A stretch of DNA of 64,000 bases, taken from Phycisphaerales bacterium (GTDB lineage: Bacteria; Planctomycetota; Phycisphaerae; Phycisphaerales; UBA1924). Where the stretch lies: positions 62,001 to 126,000 of the forward strand of contig JACVCL010000002.1 in assembly GCA_016742075.1 (NCBI GenBank), in the 5' to 3' direction. The notes below the pieces were generated by a model. The model was not told where the DNA came from, searched no databases, and saw only the letters and a program-made list of their open reading frames with translations. The position numbers were made by a program, and so were the translations under genes. Positions 9,490-18,674 of the stretch are shown in pieces. How positions within the stretch are numbered: position 1 is the first letter of the stretch; every line of letters starts with the position of its first letter.

Positions 9490-9861
9490 ATGTTCATCGG
9501 CATCCTCCAGTTCGAGCTCGTGATCGTCGCCAGCGAGTCCCTCAAGGACAAGCGCTCGGTCGTCAAGTCGCTCAAGGACCGGCTGCACCGCGAGCATCTG
9601 TGCTCGGTGGCCGAGGTGGGCGCACTCGACGATCACCGTCTGGCGTTCATGGGGCTGGCCGTTGTGGCCGAATCGGCCCGCCGGTGCGCCGAGGTGCTCG
9701 ACCGCATCTCGGTCAAGCTGCGCGCCGTCGAGGGGGCTCAGCTGGGTGATTGCTCGCGGCAGATCGTCTCAGCGGCCGACGTCTCGCCGGACACGGCCGA
9801 CGACGGCTCGCCGCTCTGGACGCCGCAGGAAAGCCGACGGGCCGAGGAGCCGCGAGCGTGA
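9490..9861 (+). CDS. DUF503 (YlxP-like) protein
   Basis: A 123-residue member of the DUF503 family, small proteins typically encoded between infB and rbfA. The family signature is seen at the N-terminus (LKDKRSVVKSLKDRL), followed by VAEVGALDDHRLAFMGLAVV. The ATG at 9490 is chosen because family homology begins there; upstream in-frame codons would add a His-rich stretch that looks like non-coding repeat. Its last codon overlaps the rbfA start (GTGA at 9858-9861), implying translational coupling. The molecular function is not established; ribosome association is inferred from context. Confidence 0.9.
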   Translation: MFIGILQFELVIVASESLKDKRSVVKSLKDRLHREHLCSVAEVGALDDHRLAFMGLAVVAESARRCAEVLDRISVKLRAVEGAQLGDCSRQIVSAADVSPDTADDGSPLWTPQESRRAEEPRA

Positions 9862-10280
9862 GCCGGCGCGCCGAACAGACCGGCTCGGTGATCCACCGCG
9901 CCCTGCAGCAGTTGCTCTCGGAGGGTCTGGCCGACCCGCGTGTGCAGGGCGCCATGCTCACCGTGCTCGAGGTCCGCGTGACCGACGACCGCCGGCAGGC
10001 AATCGTCCGAATCTCGGTGCTGCCCGAGAAGAAGCAGGATGTCGTCGCCCACGCCCTCCGCGACGCCGCCCGGTACCTCCGCCGGGAGGTAGGCGAGCGT
10101 GTGGCGATCCACAACCTTCCGGAGTTCATTTTCAAGCTCGATTCCAGTCTCAAACAACAGGCCCGCGTGCTCGAAGCGCTCGCCAAGGCCAGGGCCGAGC
10201 ACGACGCCCCGCCCGCCGGGGGCCTACCCTCGTCCGAACACCCGCCGACACCCACCGCCCCGACGGAGCCGCCGCCGTGA
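9858..10280 (+). CDS. rbfA: 30S ribosome-binding factor RbfA
   Basis: A 140-residue KH-fold protein that helps mature the 5' end of 16S rRNA in the 30S subunit. The start is GTG at 9858 with GAGGAG at 9844-9849; it overlaps the DUF503 stop by four bases. Family features are HRALQQLLSEGLADPRVQGAM at the N-terminus, the LTVLEVRVTDD strand, the YLRREVGERVAIHNLPEFIF segment, and the C-terminal FKLDSSLKQQARVLEAL. The tail after about residue 115 is Pro-rich and likely disordered. The stop overlaps the next gene (GTGA). Confidence 0.95.
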   Translation: MSRRAEQTGSVIHRALQQLLSEGLADPRVQGAMLTVLEVRVTDDRRQAIVRISVLPEKKQDVVAHALRDAARYLRREVGERVAIHNLPEFIFKLDSSLKQQARVLEALAKARAEHDAPPAGGLPSSEHPPTPTAPTEPPP

Positions 10281-10972
10281 GCGCCACCGATACGTCCAAA
10301 GCCCTGAACGCTCTGCTCAAGAAGCTCAAGTCGTCCCACGAGCCTCCGGCCCTTCCCGAGCGCTCGCCTATGGACGAGTTCCTCTACTCGTTCCTGCTGT
10401 GGGAGGCCTCATCCTCCAAGGCCGAGAACGCGCTGCGGCGCATCCGCGAGCAGGCAGTCGACGACAACGAGCTCCGGGTGACGCGCCCGCACGACATCGC
10501 TGCGGCGCTCGGCAAGACCTACCCGCGGGCCGAGGAACGATCGCTCCGCATGCGTGCAGCGCTGCACGAGATCTACCTTCGCGAGCACGCCGTGACGCTC
10601 GAACCCGCGCTCGCCCTGAGCAAGCGCGATACCCGCAAGTACCTCGAGAGCCTCGAGGGAACGCCGCCATACGTCGCGGCCCGGTTCTGCCTCATCAAGC
10701 AGCAGGCGCATGCGATCCCGATCGACGACCGCCTGCTCGGCAGGCTCATCGCCGCCGGCATCGTCGAAGAAGGGGCCGATGTCGCCCGGGCCGAGGGCGT
10801 CCTCGAGCGCCACCTCAAGGCCGAGCAGGCGCTGGAAACGCACCAGCTGCTGCAGACTTGGGCCGAGGACGGCGCGGCCGAGCCCGCCGGCAAGCCCGCC
10901 AAGACCGTCTCGAGAGCCGCCGCCAAGTCCTCGGCGGCGCGGAAGCCGGCGGCCGGCAAGGCTTCGAAGTAG
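10277..10972 (+). CDS. HhH-GPD (endonuclease III-fold) protein with altered active site
   Basis: A 231-residue protein whose core aligns with the endonuclease III/MutY DNA-glycosylase fold. An N-terminal helix MDEFLYSFLLWEASSSKAEN is followed by a region LEGTPPYVAARFC (residues 126-138) and AIPIDDRLLGRL. The catalytic segment aligns without gaps to that of endonuclease III: the motif LPGVGRKTA becomes LEGTPPYVA, so the catalytic Lys is Tyr132 and the HhH Gly-Val-Gly is lost. The catalytic Asp is kept as Asp150. The 4Fe-4S cysteine loop at the C-terminus is missing; in its place is a Lys/Ala/Pro-rich tail of about 35 residues that could bind DNA or RNA. The GTG start (10277) overlaps the rbfA stop. 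It may be a monofunctional glycosylase, a non-catalytic nucleic-acid binder, or a ribosome-linked factor. Confidence 0.72.
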   Translation: MSATDTSKALNALLKKLKSSHEPPALPERSPMDEFLYSFLLWEASSSKAENALRRIREQAVDDNELRVTRPHDIAAALGKTYPRAEERSLRMRAALHEIYLREHAVTLEPALALSKRDTRKYLESLEGTPPYVAARFCLIKQQAHAIPIDDRLLGRLIAAGIVEEGADVARAEGVLERHLKAEQALETHQLLQTWAEDGAAEPAGKPAKTVSRAAAKSSAARKPAAGKASK

Positions 10973-11007
10973 CCGACGCCGCCGCTCTCCGCGGCCCGGA
11001 GCCACGC

Positions 11008-14000
11008 ATGCGCCGCCACGTTCCCGCCAGCCCCGTCCGTCCGATGCTCGGCCCGTTCGGCGCCGCCCGGGGGCTGGCCATCGTCCTCATCGCCGGCTCG
11101 GCCATCAAGCTCGCCGGGTGCTCGGCCGGCCAGCCGCGGGCGGCCGGCCCGTCGACAGCCCCCCTACCAGACCGGGTTTCGCCTTCGCTCGACCGGCGTG
11201 CGGCGGCGGCGCCGCTGCCCCCGGGTCTCGCCGCCGACCAGATCGGGCCGGTCGCCGCCGATGATGGACGCGCCCGTCTGTCGCTGGCCGATGCCCGTGC
11301 CAGCCTCCGGGCTGAGCTCATCGACGATGCCCAGCCGGCCGGCGAGAGCCCTCCACCCCACGGCGGCCCCGCCGATGCCACCGACGACGATGCGATGCGG
11401 GCCACCCAGCTGTACGTTGCCGGCCGTCGCAAGCGGATGGACGGCCAGAACGCCGCGGCGGTGGCCGATCTTCGCGAAGCCGCGAGACTGAGTCCGGCGT
11501 CGGTCGAGGTCTGGCACGAACTGGGCCAGGCCCAACTGGGTGCCGGAAACCGCTACGCCGCGAGGCTGGCTTTCCGGCGGCTGCTGTCGCTGTCGGAAAA
11601 CGATCCGCGGGCCATCCGTCCCCTGGCGGCCATGGCGGTGGAGTCACGCGACTGGGCCCTGGCCGCACGGCTGTTGGCCCGGATGGACCAGGCCGAGAAC
11701 GCCGCGGCCGATCCGGCCGAGCCGTTCCTGACGGCCGCCGACTTCGGGCAGGCCCTGCTCAAGCTCGGCTACCTCTCGGCCGCGGCCGAGTCGCTGCGCT
11801 CGGCGATCGACCTTCCGGAACGCTTCACCCAGCCTACGCTGCGCCAGCAGGAGCTCGGGCAGCTCTACCGCTCCCGGGGCGACCTTTGGCGCGATGTCGG
11901 TGATGCCGAAGCCCGCCTCGGACGGTTCGACCAGGCGGCCGACGCCTACAACCGGGCGACGCAGCTCCCGACGCTCAACCCGGCCGCTCTGCTGCCGCGA
12001 CGTGTGTTCGCGGCGCTCCGGCAGGGACGTTCGGAGGTCGCCGGCGCGGTCATCGCCGATCATCTCGTCGAAACCCGCGGCCGCGTCGAACCCCGCGTGC
12101 TGGCGCTGATCGAGTACACGGCCTCGAACATCACCGACCCGCTCGCGCTCGCCCGCGCCATCGACCTCGCGGCGTCGCGGCTCCGCCCGGAGGACACCCG
12201 CGCGGCACGGTCGGCGATCACCCGGGCCAAGGCCGTGTCGCTCCCGCCGGCCGACGCCGCTTCGCTCCTCGCCGAGGCGGTCCGCGCCGGGCCGGGCGAT
12301 GACGCCCTGTTCCGCGAGCTCTTCCGCCTGCGACTGGGCGGCGGCGACGAGGCCGGCACCGCGACGATGCTCCGCGAAGCCATCGATCAGGCCGCCGCGG
12401 TGCCGCTGGAAGAGGCCCGCATCACTCAGGCGATGCTGTCGCTCGAGCCGAACGCCGCGGGGCTCCTCGGCGCGATGGACCGGCTTCCCGCCGAGGCCCA
12501 GGCGCAGCCCGCGGCGGCGCTGCTCCGAGGCCGCCTGCTCGCGCTGGCCGGACGGCTGGGCGAGGCTGAGAGCACGCTCGCCGCGCTGAGCGGACCGCCG
12601 GAGCTCACCGCCGCTGGTTCCGTGCTGCGGGCCGGGGTCCTCAGCTCGCTCGGCCGGGTGCGCGAAGCCGACGCCCTGCTCGACGCCCTCGACGCGTCGA
12701 CGCCCCGCACGGCGTGGCTCCGGGCCGCGGCCCTCGCCGATCGGGGCGACTTCGAGCGGGCTCTCGAAGGGCTTCAGCCGCTGCTCAGCACGCTGCCGGA
12801 CTCCGATCCGCTCAAGATCGAGTCGCTGATCGCGGCCGGCCGCCTCTCGGCCCGTCTCGGCAGGCCGTCGGACGCCGCCGCGAGCTTCGATCGGGCCCTC
12901 GTCCTCGACGCCTTCCGCGACGACGCGTACGCCGGGCTGATCCAGTTGCACGCCCCGAATGGCCCGATGCCCGACGAGGCCAAGCTCGTCCGCGTCATCC
13001 GGGCGCTCAACGACGCCAACCCGTCGTCGCGGGTGCTGCGGTGGGTGCGCGCGCAGGACTTCGCGGCGCGCGGCCAACTCGACCTCGCCGAACGCGACCT
13101 GCTGGACCTGATCGACGACTCCCCAGGCGAGCAGGCGTTCGTCGATGCGCTGGTCCGGCTCTGGACGCGGGCCGGTAGTTTCGAGCGCGCCGAGGCGTGG
13201 CTGCGCCAGAAACTCAAGGATGTTCCGGCCACGGCGCCCGCCGCGGCGACGTTCATCGGCCCGCTCGCCGATGTGCTGGTGGCCGCCAAACGCTACGCCG
13301 ATGCCGCCGAGGCGCTCGCCGGACGCCTCGCCGCGGTCCCGGGAGACGCCAACGCCTCTCGCCGGCTGGAGACCGTGTACCGCGAGCACTTGGGCCGCGT
13401 CGCCGACGCCGACACCCTCACCCGCAAGCGGCTGGACCAGGCCCCGCGGAACGCGGTCACGCTTCTCGAACGTGCCCAGATGGAAGGCCGCGCCGGACGG
13501 CCCGATCTTGCCGCGGCCGCTATCGTCGCCGCCGCCGAGGTCGGCCGGGGCCTCACCAAGGATCAGCTCGAGTGGGTGAACGGCTATCTGGTGCGCATGA
13601 TGAACGCGTCGATCCGGCGCCTGGTGCGGACCGACGCCGGCCGCGGCGGCGACGACACGACCGAGGAATCACCTCCCCCGGCCGACGCGCTCTCCGCGGC
13701 CCAGCAGATCGCCGACCGCATCCCGGACGTCTCCGACGCGGTTCACCTCGGCACGCTCGTTCTTCGCGCCCGCCTCACCACGCCCATGGACGCCCTGTTG
13801 CGACGGGCCGACCTGGTCGCGGCGGTCCGCCCTTCGCTCCGAGACGCGGCGTACGTCACGCTGATCGAAGACTTCGCCGCGGGCCGATCGGCCTGGGCCG
13901 GCGAGCCGGACCTCGCCCAGACCCGTCGTCCTCGCCCGAGCCAGTTCAGCGACGCATTGGCCGTCGCCAAGCACGCCACCGCCCGTGTGGCCTCGCCGTC

Positions 14001-14928
14001 GGGCGTTCTCAGGGCGTGGCACGTGCAATTGGCCCTGGCCGCGGCCGACCTCGAAGAGGCGGCCGGAGCTCTGGCTCTGGCCGACCGATCGGGCGGGCTC
14101 GCCGACATGCTCAGGGCCATGACCGACGGGCGAGCCCTTTTCACGATCGCGGCCGACCCCTCATCGGCGGCGTACGAACTGGGCCAGGAGTTCTTCTCCG
14201 CCGATCGCCCGCAGGAGTACGAACTCCTGCTCCGGGCCGGGCTCCGGCTGAACCCCAATCACCCCGACTGCAACAACTCGCTCGGCTATACGATCCTGGA
14301 AACCCTCGATCCCGCACGGCTCGACGAGGCTGCAGGGCTCATCGAGACCGCCTTCGAGCACGATCAGCCACCCCGAGCCCACATCACCGACTCCATGGGC
14401 TGGCTGCGGTACCGGCAGGGCATCATCCACGACGACGTGGATCCGGCCTCCGGCAAGGCCCGCCGCGGGGCGGTGTCGATCCTCTCCGACGCGCTCAGGC
14501 TCGCCGAGGGCCAGGGCACGTTCATCGTCCCCGAACTCGCAGACCATCTCGGCGACGCCATGTGGGCCGCGGGCCGGCGCGACGAGGCCATCCGCCTGTG
14601 GCGCAAGGCCGGGGCCCTGGGGGAGGAAATCCGGCGGAATCAGGAGCGAATCCGCCGCCAGAACCCGGCCGCCGCCGAGCGCCCCCTCGGCCGATTCGTG
14701 GTCACCATGATCGAGCACGCCGACGCTGCCCGCGAAAAGGTCCGCGCCGCCGAGGCGGGTCAGGAACCCGGCGTCGCCCGAATTCTGGCCCCGGTCAACC
14801 GGCCGGTCGGGCCGCAGGCCGCGCCGATCCCGGGTGCCGCCGGCGACCCGGCGGCCCCCCACCCACCGCCCCCACCGCCCCCCCCACCGCCGGCGCAGCC
14901 CGTCGAGCCGGTGTCGCCCGGCGCCTGA
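11008..14928 (+). CDS. Giant TPR-repeat lipoprotein
   Basis: A 1306-residue protein. The N-terminus has a positively charged segment, a hydrophobic stretch and a lipobox (IKLAGC, Cys38 from the ATG at 11008, Cys26 from the ATG at 11044), so it should be a lipid-anchored envelope protein. Most of the rest is degenerate tetratricopeptide repeats, seen as recurring AAxxYxxA/LGRxxEA helix pairs (for example RYAARLAFRRLLSLSENDP and FDQAADAYNRATQLPTLNP). The C-terminal block, NHPDCNNSLGYTILE followed by ITDSMGWLRYRQG, is typical of TPR proteins related to BepA or to outer-membrane assembly scaffolds. It ends in a low-complexity Pro-rich tail. It follows the HhH-GPD gene by 35 nt and may be read through from the nusA operon. 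The partner it scaffolds is unknown. Confidence 0.8.
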   Translation: MRRHVPASPVRPMLGPFGAARGLAIVLIAGSAIKLAGCSAGQPRAAGPSTAPLPDRVSPSLDRRAAAAPLPPGLAADQIGPVAADDGRARLSLADARASLRAELIDDAQPAGESPPPHGGPADATDDDAMRATQLYVAGRRKRMDGQNAAAVADLREAARLSPASVEVWHELGQAQLGAGNRYAARLAFRRLLSLSENDPRAIRPLAAMAVESRDWALAARLLARMDQAENAAADPAEPFLTAADFGQALLKLGYLSAAAESLRSAIDLPERFTQPTLRQQELGQLYRSRGDLWRDVGDAEARLGRFDQAADAYNRATQLPTLNPAALLPRRVFAALRQGRSEVAGAVIADHLVETRGRVEPRVLALIEYTASNITDPLALARAIDLAASRLRPEDTRAARSAITRAKAVSLPPADAASLLAEAVRAGPGDDALFRELFRLRLGGGDEAGTATMLREAIDQAAAVPLEEARITQAMLSLEPNAAGLLGAMDRLPAEAQAQPAAALLRGRLLALAGRLGEAESTLAALSGPPELTAAGSVLRAGVLSSLGRVREADALLDALDASTPRTAWLRAAALADRGDFERALEGLQPLLSTLPDSDPLKIESLIAAGRLSARLGRPSDAAASFDRALVLDAFRDDAYAGLIQLHAPNGPMPDEAKLVRVIRALNDANPSSRVLRWVRAQDFAARGQLDLAERDLLDLIDDSPGEQAFVDALVRLWTRAGSFERAEAWLRQKLKDVPATAPAAATFIGPLADVLVAAKRYADAAEALAGRLAAVPGDANASRRLETVYREHLGRVADADTLTRKRLDQAPRNAVTLLERAQMEGRAGRPDLAAAAIVAAAEVGRGLTKDQLEWVNGYLVRMMNASIRRLVRTDAGRGGDDTTEESPPPADALSAAQQIADRIPDVSDAVHLGTLVLRARLTTPMDALLRRADLVAAVRPSLRDAAYVTLIEDFAAGRSAWAGEPDLAQTRRPRPSQFSDALAVAKHATARVASPSGVLRAWHVQLALAAADLEEAAGALALADRSGGLADMLRAMTDGRALFTIAADPSSAAYELGQEFFSADRPQEYELLLRAGLRLNPNHPDCNNSLGYTILETLDPARLDEAAGLIETAFEHDQPPRAHITDSMGWLRYRQGIIHDDVDPASGKARRGAVSILSDALRLAEGQGTFIVPELADHLGDAMWAAGRRDEAIRLWRKAGALGEEIRRNQERIRRQNPAAAERPLGRFVVTMIEHADAAREKVRAAEAGQEPGVARILAPVNRPVGPQAAPIPGAAGDPAAPHPPPPPPPPPPAQPVEPVSPGA

Positions 14929-15006
14929 CCTTCCCGCGGTATTGTCTGCGGTGGGCTCCCCAATCCATCGCCACCCCTTCACCTCCCCGTTCCCGGGCAC
15001 GAACAC

Positions 15007-15753
15007 ATGGCCGGCCACTCCCACTGGGCGAACATCAAGCACAAGAAAGCCAAGACCGACTCCCGCCGGGGCAAGGTCTGGGGCAAGTGCGCCAAGGCGA
15101 TCATGGTCGCGGCAAAGAACGGCGGGCCCGACCCAGCAAGCAACCTCGCCCTCCGATACGCCATCGACGAGGCCCGCTTCGAGAACATGCCCAAGGACAC
15201 CATCGAGCGGGCGATCAAGAAGGGCGCCGGACAGCTCGACGGGGCCGACTTCGAGCCCGTCCGCTACGAGGGCTACGGCCCCGGCGGCCTGGCGGTCGTG
15301 GTCGATGCCCTCACCGACAACCGCACCCGCACGGCCCCCGAGGTCCGCGGCGTGTTCCTGAAGTACGGCGGAAACCTTGGGGCCATCGGCTGCGTGTCTT
15401 ACAACTTCGAGCACAAGGGGCTCATCAGGCTCCCGGCCGCGGCCGCCACCGAAGACCGCCTGCTCGAGCTCGCCATCGAGGCGGGCGCCGACGACGTCTC
15501 GCTCGACGGCGACATCTGGACGATCACCACCCCGCCGACCGCCCTGCTCGCCGTGAAAGACGCGGTGGAACGGGCCGGGCTGGCCGTCGAGAGCAGCGAG
15601 CTCACCCTTGTCCCGGGCTCGTACATCACCCTCTCGGGCGATCAACTCGCCAGCGCTGTCAAAATGATCGACGCGCTGGAAGACAACGACGACGTCCAGA
15701 AGGTCTACACGAACCTCGACGCTTCGGACGAAGAACTCGCCAAGCTCGGCTGA
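15007..15753 (+). CDS. yebC: YebC/TACO1 family protein
   Basis: A 248-residue YebC/PmpR-family protein. Members act as transcriptional regulators or, as shown for YebC2/TACO1-type proteins, as ribosome-associated factors that help translate proline stretches. The family start MAGHSHWANIKHKKAKTD is intact. The central RYEGYGPGGLAVVVDALTDN and the C-terminal LVPGSYITLSGDQ are also family hallmarks. Length is normal. This genome uses very Pro-rich proteins (IF-2 linker, the upstream TPR protein tail), so a translational role would make sense, but that is inference. It stands 78 nt after the TPR gene and is convergent with sppA. Confidence 0.95.
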   Translation: MAGHSHWANIKHKKAKTDSRRGKVWGKCAKAIMVAAKNGGPDPASNLALRYAIDEARFENMPKDTIERAIKKGAGQLDGADFEPVRYEGYGPGGLAVVVDALTDNRTRTAPEVRGVFLKYGGNLGAIGCVSYNFEHKGLIRLPAAAATEDRLLELAIEAGADDVSLDGDIWTITTPPTALLAVKDAVERAGLAVESSELTLVPGSYITLSGDQLASAVKMIDALEDNDDVQKVYTNLDASDEELAKLG

Positions 15754-15763
15754 GCGGTCCGGG

Positions 15764-17584
15764 TCAGCGGAAGATCACCACCCGAGGCGCTACAAGCACA
15801 ACGCCGCGGTCGCGCAGCTGCAGCAGAGCGCCCAGCGCCCGCCGCACCTGCCCCCATCCGCGTTCGCCCAGCAGCTGCCGACCGGCCACGTCAAGCTCGG
15901 CCAACGAGGCCCCGGACCGGGCCCCGCCCAGGCCGCCGAACCCGCCGAGCGCGTCTTCAAGGGCTTCCTCGAGGCTCTTGGGCGCCGGGAAGTCCATCAC
16001 CTCGTACTTGCCCTCGGCCAGGCCGAGCTTGGCGGCAAGATCGGTGACCGTTCGGTCCAGCCCCCCAAGGGCATCCGCCATCTTCATCTCGATGGCCTTC
16101 TCGCCCGTGAACAACCGGCCCTCGGCCGTCTTGGCGATGTCGATCCCCGGCCGCCCGGCCTTCACGCGCGACACGAAAAGGTCGTAGGTCTCGGTCATCG
16201 CCTTGCGGACGAGCCCCCGCTCCTCGTCGGTCCACGGGTTCAGCCCGCCCTGCATTCCCGCCCGCGGCCCGCGAACCCGGGCGATCACATTGATCTTCAG
16301 CTTCTCGTACACGCCGCCAAGGCCGAACTTGCCGCCCACCACGCCGATCGACCCGACGATCGAGCTCGGATTCACGTACACGCGCTCCCCGGCCGACAGA
16401 ATGTAGTAGCCGCCCGAGGCCGCCATCGAGCCCACCGACACCCACACGGGCTTGCCCGCCCGGCGGATCCGCTGCAGCCCGAGCCAGATGTTCTCGCTCG
16501 CCGTGGCCGAGCCGCCGGGCGAGTCGATCCGCACGATGACGCCGCGGATGTTCCCGTCGTCCTCGATGTCCGCCAGCGCTTTGCGGATCGTCACCGCGCC
16601 CACGCCCCCCTCGCCCATGAACCCGCCCGACGACGACTCGCCGTCGGTGATCGCCCCGTCGATGTGCAGCACGGCTATGGTCGGCCCGGTGGTCTCGCGC
16701 CGGCCCGACTCTTCGACGGCCTTCATGATCTGCGCGAACGCCTCGAACATCCCCATGCTCGCCAGGTCGGGCCGCTCCTTCTCCGAACCCGGGCCGATGT
16801 TCTCGTCGTAATCAAAGTCTTCGCCGTAGGACTTCTCGAGATGCTTGTCGAGCTCCGGCCGGTCGAGCTCGGCGTCGATCAACCTGTGCCGCACCGCGGT
16901 AGAGCCCAGCGCCATGAACGAGTCGCCCATCGCCGCATCGAGCTGCGCATCGGTGAGGCCGCGGCCCTTCCTGAGCTGGGCACGCACAATCGCGTACTCA
17001 CCGTCCAGAAGCTGGTTGATGTTCTGCTCCCACGCCGCGGTAGGCCGGGCGTTGAACATCTCCGAGGCGCCCTTGTAGTCGCCCACCTGCACGAAGTCGG
17101 GCGATACGCCCACCCACTTCAGCATGTCACCCAGAAACATCTCCTCGGCGTACACACCCGGCAGCGACACCGCGCCGCCGGCCTGAAGGATCACCTCATC
17201 GGCGTAGCTCCCCAGCAGCAGCTCGCGCGTCTCCATGAGATCGCCGAACACGTGCACCTTCTTGCCCGAGGCCCGGATCCGGCCGATCGCCGCGCCGATC
17301 TCCTGCACCTGCGTGGTCGTCGGCGCAAAGTCCCGCAGCCGGATGACCAGGCCGCTCAGCTCGCTGCCGGCCGCGATGCGGTCGAGGCTCCCGACCAGCT
17401 CCCTCAGGGTGTGGTTCTTCTCGCCGCCGCCGAACAGCGGCGCGACAGTCTGCCGCTCCTTTAAGTCGCCTTCCAGGGTCAGGAACCCGACGACTTTCCC
17501 GGCCAGGGCGGCCCCGGCACCCGCCGCGCACACCGCCGCGGAAGCAGCCACCGCGAACAACCGAGCAAGCATCGCGCGCTTCAT
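15764..17584 (-). CDS. sppA: Signal peptide peptidase SppA (long, two-domain type)
   Basis: A 606-residue serine protease that degrades cleaved signal peptides at the inner membrane. The start ATG at 17584 has GAGGAG 7 nt upstream on the minus strand and opens on a signal/anchor segment (FAVAASAAVCAAGAGAAL). Two S49 domains are present, as in the E. coli 67K form. The N-terminal domain supplies the catalytic Lys in VQVGDYKGASEMF. The C-terminal domain supplies the Ser in VGSMAASGGYYILSAG. It is third in a minus-strand cluster after the MlaF- and MlaD-like genes, with a 55-nt gap. Confidence 0.93.
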   Translation of the reverse strand: MKRAMLARLFAVAASAAVCAAGAGAALAGKVVGFLTLEGDLKERQTVAPLFGGGEKNHTLRELVGSLDRIAAGSELSGLVIRLRDFAPTTTQVQEIGAAIGRIRASGKKVHVFGDLMETRELLLGSYADEVILQAGGAVSLPGVYAEEMFLGDMLKWVGVSPDFVQVGDYKGASEMFNARPTAAWEQNINQLLDGEYAIVRAQLRKGRGLTDAQLDAAMGDSFMALGSTAVRHRLIDAELDRPELDKHLEKSYGEDFDYDENIGPGSEKERPDLASMGMFEAFAQIMKAVEESGRRETTGPTIAVLHIDGAITDGESSSGGFMGEGGVGAVTIRKALADIEDDGNIRGVIVRIDSPGGSATASENIWLGLQRIRRAGKPVWVSVGSMAASGGYYILSAGERVYVNPSSIVGSIGVVGGKFGLGGVYEKLKINVIARVRGPRAGMQGGLNPWTDEERGLVRKAMTETYDLFVSRVKAGRPGIDIAKTAEGRLFTGEKAIEMKMADALGGLDRTVTDLAAKLGLAEGKYEVMDFPAPKSLEEALEDALGGFGGLGGARSGASLAELDVAGRQLLGERGWGQVRRALGALLQLRDRGVVLVAPRVVIFR

Positions 17585-17639
17585 GCACCGTCTCCTCTGC
17601 CCCCCCGCACGCCACACCGCCACACTGTACACCCTGTCA

Positions 17640-18674
17640 TCAGAACTGGATCGGGATGCCTTCCTTGCGGTACTTCTCCAGCAGCAGCTGCGCCTCGGCC
17701 AGCGCCTTCTCCAGCCTCCGCGACGCATCGGTGAGCGATCGGTACAGGTCCGGGTTGGTCAGCAAAAGCCCGAGCGTGCCCTGCCCGGCGTTCATCTGGG
17801 CGATGGCCTTCTGCGTCTCCTGCAGCGTGTTGTTCAGCGTCCGCGTCGCTTGGGCGAACTCCTTCACGGTGGTGTCCAGGTTGTCGCCCACCCGGTCGGC
17901 GTTGCGCGAGAGCGAATCCGCGGCCTTGGTCCACGATCCCACGGCCCCGTTCAGCTGCTCGAGCACCCCACCCTCGCCGCCGGCCCGCGCCACCGCGTTC
18001 TTCACGTCCCGACGGATCTGCTCGTCGCCCAGCCACGCCTCGGCGTTACGGATCGCCCGATCCAGCCGCTCGATGGTCGACGCCACGTTCGGCGTGGCCC
18101 GGCCGGCCTCAACATCGGCCAGCGCCCGCGGCTCGACATAGCCCTTGAGCTGCTGGCCGAGTTCGACGTACGTGTCGCCCAGCCGCTGGATGCTCTTCGC
18201 GGCCTCGTTGAACTGCGACAGCCGCGAGTCGAGCATGCCCCCGATCTGGTCCAGCAACCCCGACGCGGTGCCGCTGAACGAGTCCCCCGGACGCAGCAGC
18301 GCCGCCGCCGCCGACCCGGGCACGCCCGGGCGCGTGGCCAGCGAGAGCGAGGTGTTGCCCACGAAGTCGCGGTTCACGATCACCTGCACGTCGGCGGGAA
18401 TGTTCACGCCCTTCTGGATGTCGAGCGTCACCACCACGCCGTCGCGAGGGTCGGCCTGGTTTCTCGTCGAGGCGATGGTGCCCACGCGCACACCGTTAAG
18501 GAACACCTTCCCGGCCGGGTTCAGGCCGCCGGCGTCGGGCAGGTTCAGGAACACCTGGTACTGCTGCGGCGCGCGGAAACGCAGTTCGCCGAAGGCCATG
18601 AGCATCCCCGCCAGCCCCAGCAAGCCGATGATCGCCGTGCCCCCCACCAGAAAGTCCCGACCTCGCGTGCTCAT
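17640..18674 (-). CDS. MCE-domain (MlaD-like) lipid transport protein
   Basis: A 344-residue inner-membrane-anchored protein with one N-terminal transmembrane helix (GGTAIIGLLGLAGMLMAFG). A single MCE domain follows at about residues 38-120 (VFLNLPDAGGLNPAGKVFLNG). A long helical region then runs to the C-terminus (about residues 150-335). MCE proteins form hexameric rings that carry phospholipids between membranes. The start overlaps the ATPase stop (ATGA), so the two are coupled. The extended helical tail is longer than in E. coli MlaD and could form a needle-like tunnel, as in PqiB-type proteins; that is inference. No MlaE-type permease is adjacent. Confidence 0.9.
   Translation of the reverse strand: MSTRGRDFLVGGTAIIGLLGLAGMLMAFGELRFRAPQQYQVFLNLPDAGGLNPAGKVFLNGVRVGTIASTRNQADPRDGVVVTLDIQKGVNIPADVQVIVNRDFVGNTSLSLATRPGVPGSAAAALLRPGDSFSGTASGLLDQIGGMLDSRLSQFNEAAKSIQRLGDTYVELGQQLKGYVEPRALADVEAGRATPNVASTIERLDRAIRNAEAWLGDEQIRRDVKNAVARAGGEGGVLEQLNGAVGSWTKAADSLSRNADRVGDNLDTTVKEFAQATRTLNNTLQETQKAIAQMNAGQGTLGLLLTNPDLYRSLTDASRRLEKALAEAQLLLEKYRKEGIPIQF

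Noticed and set aside
14863-14900. Pro-coding C-run at the end of the TPR lipoprotein as a frameshift site
   Set aside because: The frame stays open into a plausible Pro-rich tail and stop, with no second frame that would extend a known domain.
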